This document shows, one piece after another, positions 16,493 through 24,292 of a DNA stretch of 35,502 nucleotides. Within the stretch, counting starts at the first letter, position 1. Every line of letters starts with the position of its first letter. The DNA lies in assembly GCA_005888745.1 (NCBI GenBank), contig VBBS01000046.1, forward strand, positions 2,044 through 37,545. The letters run 5' to 3'. The notes beneath the pieces were generated by a model. That model ran no database searches and was not told the origin of the DNA. It was given only the letters and a program-made list of their open reading frames with translations. This DNA is from Candidatus Bathyarchaeota archaeon. Its GTDB lineage: Archaea; Thermoproteota; Bathyarchaeia; 40CM-2-53-6. A program made the position numbers and the translations under genes.

Positions 16493-17489
16493 ATGGGGAC
16501 TAGACACACCGCTGAACCTCTACAGTCGAAAACCTGGGAGCTAGACCAGGACCAGACCAGTGACCAGGGCTTTCTGTACAGCTGCAGCCTCTGCGAACAA
16601 GTGCTCGTCCTCTCTAAACAATTCATCAACCCACGCAAGATCCAGCTCGCCTTCTCGAACACCTGTCCAGGATGCAGCTTCGAACTTGACAAAACACTGA
16701 AAGTACAAACATCAACCCTTCTACCGGGAAGACGGTTTCTCACGAATCCGGCCTGCAAAGACCCAGAACAGCTGATCGAAACTGATGAATCGTTCGAGGC
16801 CCAGCTGAGCAGAGGAAGCACGCTGCTCCGGGATGTCAGGTCGGATCTGCCTTCAGGAATTGAACTGCTTGATGAAGCCCTTGTTCTCCGCTTCGGCCAA
16901 CTTGTCACTCTTCAGGGCGAAGCGTCCAATGCTCTCAGCCATCTCTTGTGCGTCCGAGCAGTCTATCCTCTTCCACCAGGGTTGGATAGTGATGTCGTGT
17001 TTGTTGATGGGGGAAACGTTTTCGACGCGTACACCGTGTCGCGGCACGCTTTCTGCCTCAGGCTTGATCAGGAGACGACGAAACTGCGGATTCATCTCAG
17101 CAGAGCCTTCACCCATCACCAGCTCAGCGGTTTCATCACTGAAAGGCTCGCGCGAGTGTGATGCCAGGCTGGCGATCGTATCAGATATCACCGCTCTCTA
17201 CTGCGATCCCGATGTCAAAGAAAAGCGGGAAGCATTTGATCTATTCTCCAAAGATGTTCGTTCCTTGGCCACGCTTGCAGAGCAGAGAAACATGATCATT
17301 GTGGTTACGAACTTGCAGTCAAGAAGACAGGCGATGGATGATGTTCTAGCCAGAACAGCTCATGTCTCAGCTATACTGCAGGATAAGGGAGCGCATACAC
17401 AGCTGACTGTTACCAGGCATCCATTCCTCCCTACAGGCAAGACGGAGATCGCTACCCTGGACAACCAGACACTGACAAGATACCTCTAG
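16493..17489 (+). pseudogene. RadA/RecA-like paralogue with zinc ribbon, split by a frameshift
   Basis: Frame 1 (16493-17161) has a zinc-ribbon-like part (CSLC at about residues 31-34, CPGC at 58-61) and then a RecA-like core. The P-loop position reads LQGEASNALSHLL, lacking the GK(S/T) of Walker A. After 'FTHHQLSGFITERLAR' the frame stops, and the core continues one base over (to 17489) with 'CDARLAIVSDITALYCDPDV' and 'SLATLAEQRNMIIVVTNLQS', as in RadA-type proteins. The shift lies at the GCGCG run near 17147-17158. Near the start, ATG 16482 in another frame reads MSRSWGLDTPLNLYSRKPG, possibly a second shift. Either a decaying gene or sequence errors. ATP hydrolysis is unlikely. Confidence 0.7.
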
Positions 17490-17557
17490 AAACCGGCTGT
17501 CAGGAAAACCTGTAGAAGTTGTTCCCTCAACCGCTCTTGCGTCGCGAGATGCGATCG

Positions 17558-17741
17558 CTAAGACCCCCCTCCTCCGGAGAATATTTGCTGTCTGGCGGTG
17601 ATTATGGGCGAGACCGGCGATTCAGGGCACAGTCCAGGCTTGGATGCATGGCGTTTTGTTGAGGCGTCACGAACGGTTTGCTAGGAAATGTAGGGAAGGG
17701 CTCCTAGAACCGAGATCAGGGCTTATTCTGGCGATTTCCCA
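17558..17741 (+). ncRNA. Copy A of a ~185-nt intergenic repeat (putative structured RNA)
   Basis: Homologous over its length to 23003-23200. Both copies start near AAGACCCC, share TGTCTGGCGG, GGGCGAGACCGGC and CAGGGCACA, and end with GATCAGGG...ATTCTGG. Stems are kept while their bases change: CTCC/GGAG here is CTCT/AGAG in copy B, and CTAGGA/TCCTAG here is replaced by TTGGA/TCCAA at the corresponding place. Within the copy, the 'TCAGGGCACAGTCCAGG' block and the 3' 'ATCAGGGCTTATTCTGG' block look like an internal duplication. The 3' end overlaps the last codons of the convergent polymerase gene. Strand is arbitrary. Confidence 0.5.
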
Positions 17742-20013
17742 GGAGGAGCGGCGCTATGAACTGCTCTTGAGGGACTGCAGGCCGTTTCATCTCGGTTCCT
17801 TTGAACATGGATCGAAGATATTTCGCGTCATATCCGAGAGGTAAGAGGAGGTTTGCTGCTGACGAACAGAGAAGGTCCACGTACCGCTCCGAATCATAGA
17901 CTGTGCCTTCATCAACAATCTCAGGCGGTACAGCCGTGCGAGTCTGGTCTCTGGTTAGGATGTAGCTGACCTGCTGTCCCGCATGTACTGAGCCTCCCTG
18001 TGCAACAAGCTGTCTCGCGGCTATCGCTTGGGGAACCTGGTGGGTGTATTCGTCTGGATTCTTGCTCAAGTTCCTGACTATCACTAGATCCTCTAGGGGA
18101 ACGTTGCCTTCTCGCAGTGATCCTACGAACTTTTCCAGGACCTTGAGAGCCTGGGGAATGAGTAGTCTGAACTCGTTTGAATCACGAGCTTTGATGAAGA
18201 TCTCGAGCATCTCAGTCTGGCATTGTCGAACGATATCGGGAGTATCATGTCTTCGAAGGTCTATTCCGCGAACCTTGAGTGTTCCATCTTCGAAAATACC
18301 ATAGTACCGGTTTAGCACTCCGACCTTCGAGTCCATCTTTGAACTGAGAAAAACAATCCACCTGTATACTCCCTCAAAAGAGATCGGCAGCCTAAGCTTA
18401 TCACGGATCTCTCTACAAAGGTCCTCGTACTCGCTTCTTGTCGCTTCCTGCTTGCGCAGCCAGAACGAATCGACTATTCCATGGACAAGCGTGAAACCAC
18501 GAGCCTCGGCCAAAGCAGCAGCCTCTCCCAGAACCTGTCTGCTGAAGGCACAGGTCGCTATGTGAGCATCTATCTTTCCAAAACGAGCATTCTTGAATCC
18601 AAGATACCCGAATGAGCAGACTAGGATCCACTTGAGCGCAGCCTGCCGACGATCATAAAGCGTCTTCAACTCTTTGTCCACAGCGGTCTTCTTTGCGATC
18701 TTGTACCGGGCTCGTTTGTCGAGCAGGATTTTCAGGGAGAGAGGAACGATGCCAGCCGATCGCTCGCAGATATTGAACTCGAGTTCTGGAACACGATTGG
18801 TGGAGTCGCGGCAGCAAGTGCAGTTGACTGTTTCGCCGCTGAGATTCATCTTGGTCATGAGTGTTGGATACAGGCTGGCAAAGTCCAGCTCTCCAACATG
18901 ATCATGAATTCCGATCTCAGGCTGATAGATGAATCCCCCGCGATCGGCGATAACCAGCTCTCCGCTGTTCTTCAGTTCTTCAGGCTGATTCTTGTTCCAT
19001 GGAATGAGAACGTCTCGTTTTACCGCGTGGTACAGCTGGAGGCTTGTCATGTTGGTGCCGATGGTCGCACGGCTGGCCCTCTGGATCGGCATGATGCAGG
19101 TCCTTGAGACCTCGAACAGGCCCTCGAGGCCGCAGTCGGCGCTCACGTAGGCGTTTCTCTGGTCTACGTGCAAACGGCCCAAAAGCCGAGCAGCGGTCTC
19201 ACGATACAGTATCTTGCCGTAGGAGAAGTAGCTGTGGCCTTGAACCTCATAGACTCGAAGAGGCGAGATGTCTCGGCCAAGGATCAATTGATCTAGAATT
19301 CCGTGCTCTTGAGCTCTCCGAGCAAGATACGGGAAGATGAAAGAATCGCCACCGTGGGTTACGATCACGTCAGGGTCCTCGGCCCTGAACGCCTCAACTA
19401 ATCCTAGGATCTTGTCCATTTCATCGCCTGAATCTACGGTGAGTATTTCCCCTTCGTCGCGTGCAAAGTGGACTGAGGCTAGTTTATCGTCGAAGCTGCG
19501 AGCTTTCCTGATCTTCTCGGTCTTGATCTGAAGTTCGATCTCTCTTAGTGGTGGTAGTTGATAGTCAATGGATTCTCTTGAGTCTTTGAGAGTCCAGCTG
19601 ACTCCTCGACTGGTTTCTTCTACTTCAACAAGCGCGAGTGGGAAGAGGCTTTTGCGATACAGATACATCTGCGGAGAGGGAACGTCGATGTCGTAGAAGC
19701 GGAACTTGGAATATCGGCCGAACTGTTCGAGTTTCCTCGCTAGCCCTACTGCTTCTCGGTCTCCATCGACTTCTATCTCTAAAACTCTTGATCGTTCACG
19801 GTCGCCAGCTTTTTCGTACATCTCTACGAAAATAGCGTTTTCAAGACCGGGACGACATGCGAGATCTAAGAGATCACGATAACTTCCGCCGATGTGGATT
19901 TTGGGCTTCCAGGGATCAGTGAGTCTTACACAGCTACCATCTGTTTTCTTTAGCCATATGACCATCTGGCCGGCTTTGTGGTAAAGATCGAGAATCCAGC
20001 CTGTATGCTTCAA
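17716..20013 (-). CDS. polB2: Family B DNA polymerase, PolB2-like, with altered catalytic motifs
   Basis: 765 aa. Motif A DFASLYPTLM (377-386) and a motif B region KWILVCSFGYLG (461-472) are clear. Motif C, normally YGDTDS, reads HGIVDS (511-516), so only the second aspartate (D515) remains. The exonuclease looks crippled: the Exo I region LREIELQI has no DxE and Exo II reads GDSFIFPYL where FD is usual. A Cys cluster (C398, C400, C401, C416) lies between motifs A and B. These changes fit the archaeal PolB2 group, long called inactivated though activity has been reported for a Sulfolobus member. It is convergent with radA and its paralogue, suggesting a repair or lesion-bypass role (inference). 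Confidence 0.88.
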   Translation of the reverse strand: MKHTGWILDLYHKAGQMVIWLKKTDGSCVRLTDPWKPKIHIGGSYRDLLDLACRPGLENAIFVEMYEKAGDRERSRVLEIEVDGDREAVGLARKLEQFGRYSKFRFYDIDVPSPQMYLYRKSLFPLALVEVEETSRGVSWTLKDSRESIDYQLPPLREIELQIKTEKIRKARSFDDKLASVHFARDEGEILTVDSGDEMDKILGLVEAFRAEDPDVIVTHGGDSFIFPYLARRAQEHGILDQLILGRDISPLRVYEVQGHSYFSYGKILYRETAARLLGRLHVDQRNAYVSADCGLEGLFEVSRTCIMPIQRASRATIGTNMTSLQLYHAVKRDVLIPWNKNQPEELKNSGELVIADRGGFIYQPEIGIHDHVGELDFASLYPTLMTKMNLSGETVNCTCCRDSTNRVPELEFNICERSAGIVPLSLKILLDKRARYKIAKKTAVDKELKTLYDRRQAALKWILVCSFGYLGFKNARFGKIDAHIATCAFSRQVLGEAAALAEARGFTLVHGIVDSFWLRKQEATRSEYEDLCREIRDKLRLPISFEGVYRWIVFLSSKMDSKVGVLNRYYGIFEDGTLKVRGIDLRRHDTPDIVRQCQTEMLEIFIKARDSNEFRLLIPQALKVLEKFVGSLREGNVPLEDLVIVRNLSKNPDEYTHQVPQAIAARQLVAQGGSVHAGQQVSYILTRDQTRTAVPPEIVDEGTVYDSERYVDLLCSSAANLLLPLGYDAKYLRSMFKGTEMKRPAVPQEQFIAPLLLGNRQNKP

Positions 20014-20215
20014 GCCCTGCAGCCCGAAGCCGGGCGTAGCCTGGGCCAGGTCTAATCCAAGAGAGAGAAGTGAATGGAGGAATGAAACTATTCGTTAGGC
20101 GCGAAGATTGTATCTTGGCAAAAGCCCAATAACACTGCCTGAGAAGCTACTTCATCAGACGAGTAGTCTGAGCCTGAAGCCTGGGAACCCGAATAACTCC
20201 TGGCATAACACTGCC

Positions 20216-20452
20216 ATGATTCTACTGATACTTGCGTCTCTCGCCATGTTCGGAACTATCGCCTATATCACCGGTCTTCAAGAGATCACAAATTCGGCAA
20301 TCTCTTACATCACTGGTCTACTCATCAGCATCACGGGTATTCTACTCGGGCTATCAGAACTAACGCCGCTTCGAGGAGGCCCCGGTTGTAGGATCCCTTG
20401 CGGTTGCTGCCTGAGATTCCGAGTATTTTCGCTATATGCGCTTCCTTGCTAA
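20216..20452 (+). CDS. Possible small membrane protein
   Basis: From the ATG at 20216 the frame encodes two hydrophobic helices, 'MILLILASLAMFGTIAYITG' and 'ISYITGLLISITGILLGLSE', about 45 residues in all, followed by a Cys/Arg-rich tail that is antisense to a flavoprotein fragment and looks non-coding. The frame is open upstream to 20108. No ribosome binding site is evident. It may be a genuine two-helix protein with an eroded C-terminus, or chance. Confidence 0.3.
   Translation: MILLILASLAMFGTIAYITGLQEITNSAISYITGLLISITGILLGLSELTPLRGGPGCRIPCGCCLRFRVFSLYALPC
20331..20447 (-). pseudogene. 5' fragment of an NADPH-dependent FMN reductase gene
   Basis: The minus strand reads 'AKILGISGSNRKGSYNRGLL' 'EAALVLIARVEYP' and then stops. 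The first part is the N-terminal beta-strand and FMN phosphate loop (GSxRxxSxNxxL) of the NADPH-dependent FMN reductase family, whose members are about 170-190 aa. Here only ~35 residues remain. No good start codon is visible. It is a remnant left downstream of the QueA-family gene, with an open frame continuing upstream only by antisense chance. Confidence 0.6.
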
Positions 20453-20485
20453 GATGCTTCTCCGGGAGGAACTCGGTCTCTCTTT

Positions 20486-21526
20486 TTAGTTTGCGATTTG
20501 CCGCCATAGCAGATGGCTGTCGCCGAACTCGTGCCAGAGATACCGGTTCCGGATTGCTTCTGCGTAGGCTCTCTTGACCCGCGGGAGGCCTGCGATGGCG
20601 CTGACCATCGCTAGATGGCTCGTGACGGGATCGTGTAATCCCGTTAGAAGCGCGTCGATGACGTGGACACTGGTTCCCGGGTGGATGTAGAGGCCGGTGG
20701 CGCCAGAGCAGGCGCGGACACCTTTTAGTGTCCAAGCGGTTTCAAGAGCACGGACAACCGTTGTTCCCACGGCGATGACGCGGCCGCCGCGGGCGTGTGT
20801 TCTATTGACTGCGTTTGCGGTTGCCTCGGGGACCTTGAAAACCTCGGGATAAAGGGCCTGATGCTCTACAGTACTATCTTCGATCTCTAGGCTGGAGACG
20901 CCTGTGTGGAGGATTACTCCAACGATTCCGATACCGCGTTCGCGAAGGGTATCCCGAACGTGTGGGGTGATAGGCCGTGACGCGCTCGGCATCTCGGCGC
21001 TCCCTGGAAACCGGGAGAATAGGGTTTGATAGTTTGACATAGGATATGCTGGCGCGTAGCTGTAGTGAATCGGTTCACCGTACTTCGCCATGAGAATGCT
21101 GGCTGGAGTATCAAGTCGGGTTAGCCAGAGTCTCGGGAGTCCAGGATATTGCTGGAGAAGAACCGCCTTTGCCTCACCGATCTTCAGGGTCTCTTTCATG
21201 TAGAGCGGGAGTGGGCCGGGTATTGACGGGCTCCATCGCGGCTCCGCAAGCCAGAGATCATCAGCAAATCTGGTCGAGAGGTTGAGCCGGATCCGCCCGA
21301 GGCGGCAAGTTGCAGGAAGGCTTGCGGGCAGAGTTGCGCTCTCGTTAACAACAACCAAGTCTCCCGGTTCCAAGAGCCATGGCAGGTCGGTGAATGCGTG
21401 GTGCGTGTCGCCCTCGGGTGTCGATACGATTAGACGGACGTCGTCCCGGTCGTGTCCACGTGTCTCAGGTGGTTCGGAGGCGAAGAGTCCGGTCGGACGC
21501 TCGAACAGGAGTTCGGACCGGTTCAA
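20486..21526 (-). CDS. queA: QueA-family SAM:tRNA ribosyltransferase-isomerase-like protein
   Basis: 346 aa. QueA transfers and isomerises the ribosyl part of S-adenosylmethionine onto 7-aminomethyl-deazaguanine in tRNA. Family hallmarks are present: 'RDDVRLIV' near residue 27, 'LLEPGDLVVVNESATLPASL', 'IVGVILHTGVSSL' with 'EHQALYPEVF' at the active-site region, 'GGRVIAVGTTVVRALE', 'GLYIHPGTSVHVIDALLT' and 'AYAEAIRNRYLWHEFGDSHL'. Several canonical residues differ (HTGVSS for HVGxGTF), so it is a divergent paralogue. Starts at a TTG overlapping the SDR stop (TTGA). Queuosine is rare in archaea and no tgt or queG is nearby, so the substrate is uncertain. Confidence 0.82.
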   Translation of the reverse strand: MNRSELLFERPTGLFASEPPETRGHDRDDVRLIVSTPEGDTHHAFTDLPWLLEPGDLVVVNESATLPASLPATCRLGRIRLNLSTRFADDLWLAEPRWSPSIPGPLPLYMKETLKIGEAKAVLLQQYPGLPRLWLTRLDTPASILMAKYGEPIHYSYAPAYPMSNYQTLFSRFPGSAEMPSASRPITPHVRDTLRERGIGIVGVILHTGVSSLEIEDSTVEHQALYPEVFKVPEATANAVNRTHARGGRVIAVGTTVVRALETAWTLKGVRACSGATGLYIHPGTSVHVIDALLTGLHDPVTSHLAMVSAIAGLPRVKRAYAEAIRNRYLWHEFGDSHLLWRQIAN

Positions 21527-22242
21527 GCTGGAATCTCCCAGAGGGTTCCCTGTGCCTGGTAGCGCATCCCAGTGATTCGTTCAGGGTGTTGGCTGACGAG
21601 CCAGGCCCAGAACGGGAGCGTTACTTCGGGGAGGGGTCGGTCGGAAATATCTTCGTCGGGAAAGGCGTCCTGGTGCATTCGGGTCCTCATGTCACCGGGA
21701 TCCACGCTTACGATGGAGATGTGGCGAGGCTTGAGTTCCGCTGCAAGTGTTTTCGAGGCAAGGTCGAGGGCGGCCTTGCTTGATCCGTAGATTCCCCAAT
21801 GTTCGTAGCCTCGTTGGCTTGCGTCGCTCGAAATATTGACAACTAATCCTCGAGTCTGTTCTAGCTGGGGGAGAGCCTCTTGAATCAGTGCGATCGGTGC
21901 GATGAGATTTGTCTCTAGGGTCATGCGAAAACGCTGGAGAGAGGCCAAGGCGAGTTCGGGACGCGGAATCTCACCGAGATCGGAAGCGTTGTTCACAAGC
22001 AGACTGAGACCGCCGATCGCTCCTGTCTGTTGCAGTAAACGGGTCCTGTGCAAAGGATCCGTTATATCACCAGGAATTGCGACAACTTTCACGCCGGTAC
22101 TTTCTAGAGATCGAGCAACATCATGAAGCTCGGTGGGGGTTCGAGAGGCTATGACCAGATCGTGTCCTTGGCCCGCGAGGAAGGTGGCTAGAATTCGGCC
22201 GAGGCCGCGACCGGCGCCTGTTACAAGGGCGACGCCCTTCAA
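21523..22242 (-). CDS. Short-chain dehydrogenase/reductase
   Basis: 239 aa, classical SDR. The cofactor turn is TGAGRGLG (residues 8-15), NNAS (about 89-92) replaces NNAG, the catalytic Ser lies in NISSDASQ and the YxxxK pair in YGSSK (near 154). Asp or Arg after the second strand (VIASRTP) favours NADP. It starts at a TTG that overlaps the TGA of the upstream regulator by four bases (TTGA) and ends in the same kind of overlap with the QueA-family gene, so the three are translationally coupled. It probably acts on the same small molecule as the QueA-like enzyme. Confidence 0.88.
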   Translation of the reverse strand: MKGVALVTGAGRGLGRILATFLAGQGHDLVIASRTPTELHDVARSLESTGVKVVAIPGDITDPLHRTRLLQQTGAIGGLSLLVNNASDLGEIPRPELALASLQRFRMTLETNLIAPIALIQEALPQLEQTRGLVVNISSDASQRGYEHWGIYGSSKAALDLASKTLAAELKPRHISIVSVDPGDMRTRMHQDAFPDEDISDRPLPEVTLPFWAWLVSQHPERITGMRYQAQGTLWEIPA

Positions 22243-22922
22243 TCAGGAGTCCTCCGTTTTGGGGTGACCAGAAAACGGCAGACATTCGAGCCTGCGACGA
22301 CCCGATGTGTCGTCTCAACGTTCGCGTCCAGAACCTTCCGGAAGAGTTCGTTCTCAACTGTGCATGCTTCCCAATAGTTCTCTGCGACTGCAAGTATTGG
22401 GCAGTTGTGTTCTAGGATCTCGAACTTCGCAGGGCCTGCTTGGTGGTCTTCAGCCATGTAGCCTTCGCGATCGCGGAGCCCGGCCAGCTGGTGGACGCGT
22501 TCGCCCAGGGTCTCAGCCTTGACTTGATCCTTATAACCGGTGAGTGTTTCGGCTTGTCTCCGGCGTAGCGCTTCTTCGACTGCTTTCCGTCCGAGTTTTT
22601 CCTCGATGTACGCAAGGGCGGCGCAGGTTACGCCTGCGTAGGCCCGTGGGAAGAGCGAGGTTGCGGTCGGGGCGAGTCGGAGGGCCAGGCGCGGCCGGCC
22701 AGTTGTTCCCCGGACGGGTATGCGTTCGATCAGTCCTCGTTCTCCCAGTTTTTGCGCGTGTTTGTGAACCGCCATCTTTGAGATCCGTAGGCGTTCAGCG
22801 AGCGTTTGGAGATCCGATGGACCTTCCCGCTTGAGGATCAGGAGGATCTCGCGCTTGGTGGACCCGAAGACTGGATTGTCTGCAGGAGGATCGGGTAATG
22901 GAATACTCATTATGATATCCAT
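22239..22922 (-). CDS. SufR-like helix-turn-helix transcriptional regulator
   Basis: 227 aa. A winged helix occupies residues about 20-85: 'ILLILKREGPSDLQTLAERL' 'RISKMAVHKHAQKLGERGLI' with the wing 'RIPVRGTTGRPRLALRL'. The C-terminal half carries 'EHNCPILAVAENYWEACTVE' and 'VAGSNVCRFLV', three cysteines spaced like those that ligate the Fe-S cluster of SufR-type repressors. It probably senses iron-sulfur or redox state and regulates its own operon. ATG at 22922; a second in-frame ATG is four codons in. It overlaps the downstream SDR gene by TTGA. Confidence 0.82.
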   Translation of the reverse strand: MDIIMSIPLPDPPADNPVFGSTKREILLILKREGPSDLQTLAERLRISKMAVHKHAQKLGERGLIERIPVRGTTGRPRLALRLAPTATSLFPRAYAGVTCAALAYIEEKLGRKAVEEALRRRQAETLTGYKDQVKAETLGERVHQLAGLRDREGYMAEDHQAGPAKFEILEHNCPILAVAENYWEACTVENELFRKVLDANVETTHRVVAGSNVCRFLVTPKRRTPD

Positions 22923-23002
22923 TGTTTGGAGAGTATTTCAACTTACGGGTTTACAAAGTTTCGAAAAGCCAGGACTCACCACCCCTGCGTTACGACATAC
23001 TC

Positions 23003-23200
23003 TGCAAGACCCCGCTCCTCTTTTTAGAGAAAATTTGTTGTCTGGCGGGGTTTCCGGGCGAGACCGGCTGATCAGGGCACAATCCGGGTTTTTGAGGATA
23101 ATGGAAGATACGGGGATGCACAGCCGCTTCGGAACAATTTTTAGGCAGAGTTGGAGCGGGATTCTCAGATCCAAGATCAGGGTTCATTCTGGGCTTGTTC
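23003..23200 (+). ncRNA. Copy B of the ~185-nt intergenic repeat (putative structured RNA)
   Basis: Same family as 17558-17741. It keeps AAGACCCC, TGTCTGGCGG, GGGCGAGACCGGC, GATCAGGGCACA and the 3' GATCAGGG..CATTCTGGG, while the stems CTCT/AGAG and TTGGA/TCCAA replace the CTCC/GGAG and CTAGGA/TCCTAG of copy A. It fills the gap between the divergent SufR-like regulator and the small CxxC protein gene, so it could also be a leader or operator element of one of them. The antisense 78-codon frame across it is not conserved as protein in copy A. Confidence 0.5.
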
Positions 23201-23251
23201 CACACCCAGATGGAAGGGTTATGATATAGAATTGCTGGGAAACCTGGAGAG

Positions 23252-23530
23252 TTGTCTGAGAAGAAACGAGTGCCTCCATGGGAACGTGCCCAGCTAAGCT
23301 TTACACTCGCAGAACGTAGACGTCTCCGGAAAGTCGAAGAGAACGAACGCCCAAGCAAAGCGCGCTTGCTGGATCTGGAAGAGAACAGGAAACGGCTGGC
23401 GGAGATTAGGAAACACTTCTGCGCGGATTGTCAACGCTACATCCAGAGCGACCAGCTTCCGAAGGAAGAGAGGAAGATTGGCGAAGAACAAGGATTCTGC
23501 AAATGCGCAAGAAATAATCCGAAGCGGTGA
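23252..23530 (+). CDS. Small charged protein with CxxC and CxC motifs
   Basis: 92 aa from a TTG with GGAGAG four bases before it. The first 60 residues are highly charged and helical (RRRLRKVEENERPSKARLLD). The end carries FCADCQRYIQ and GFCKCARN, a CxxC plus CxC set that could bind one zinc ion. No homologous family is recognised. It lies just after copy B of the structured repeat and is divergent from the SufR-like regulator. Confidence 0.65.
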   Translation: MSEKKRVPPWERAQLSFTLAERRRLRKVEENERPSKARLLDLEENRKRLAEIRKHFCADCQRYIQSDQLPKEERKIGEEQGFCKCARNNPKR

Positions 23531-23791
23531 TGACGAATCTGGCCTCCCGGCACTTTAGGTTACCAGGAATCTAGCGCTTTAGAATCGTGCCACAGTTGTG
23601 GCTGGTGGAAACGCATTCCTACCTTAGATGACCTCTCTCCAACTCAAATAGATTCTTGATCACACCACTACCTCTTTCTCTAGAGTAGCTGTCACCGGGT
23701 GGATTCAAGGAAAGCCATTGCCGATTCAGTATGGCAGTAACACGAGACTATTACGATTCGCAACAGACGCATTGAACGAAGCGTCTGTCCC

Positions 23792-24208
23792 GTGAGCTCA
23801 GAGGATTATGAGTCGTTCGAAGACCGATTCTCTGATCAAGCACGCAAGAAGGCGCTCCAAATGTTTGATCACCAGCCCGAAAGAACAGAGGAAGAATACG
23901 ACTTCAAACTGTTCTTTGTCCGAATACTCGAGGAAAAGGACTGGACCGACAAGCTAGAATCAGCTGTCGTCAAAGTCCGAAATCGCTTCCATCCTCGTAA
24001 TACGGATACAGAACTCTCCAGGGCACTCAAGGCGCTCATCCCTGACATGCGAGAAGTGGCGAAAGTATACGATGAGATGACCACCGGCTACAAAGAATTC
24101 ATCCGGAATGTTCTGGACGCCAAGCAATCGTGGGTTTCCAAGACCAAAATGAAAACTGAGCGAAGCAAATCAACCGAGCCGATGAGGCATCGAACTCATC
24201 ACAAGTGA
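23792..24208 (+). CDS. Hypothetical helical protein
   Basis: 138 aa from a GTG (CCCGTGAGC); no strong ribosome binding site. The protein is acidic in the first half and basic at the C-terminus (KMKTERSKSTEPMRHRTHHK), nearly all helix, with no Cys and no membrane segment. I do not recognise a domain. The 261-bp gap before it shows nothing definite. It is 84 bp upstream of the permease gene on the same strand. Confidence 0.6.
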   Translation: MSSEDYESFEDRFSDQARKKALQMFDHQPERTEEEYDFKLFFVRILEEKDWTDKLESAVVKVRNRFHPRNTDTELSRALKALIPDMREVAKVYDEMTTGYKEFIRNVLDAKQSWVSKTKMKTERSKSTEPMRHRTHHK

Positions 24209-24292
24209 ACCGTCAAGGCGGACAGTGTTCCACTCTGTGGCGTGCCAGCCTTTATCCCACTGGCCCGTTGCTCCGCGCTAGCCTGATGATCT

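Noticed and set aside
20331-20735. 134-codon minus-strand frame
   Set aside because: The first ~95 codons are out-of-frame antisense-like reading within the QueA-family gene; only the terminal FMN-reductase-like part is meaningful.
22938-23174. 78-codon minus-strand frame over repeat copy B
   Set aside because: The same frame in copy A contains a stop within the conserved part; stem-preserving changes point to RNA.
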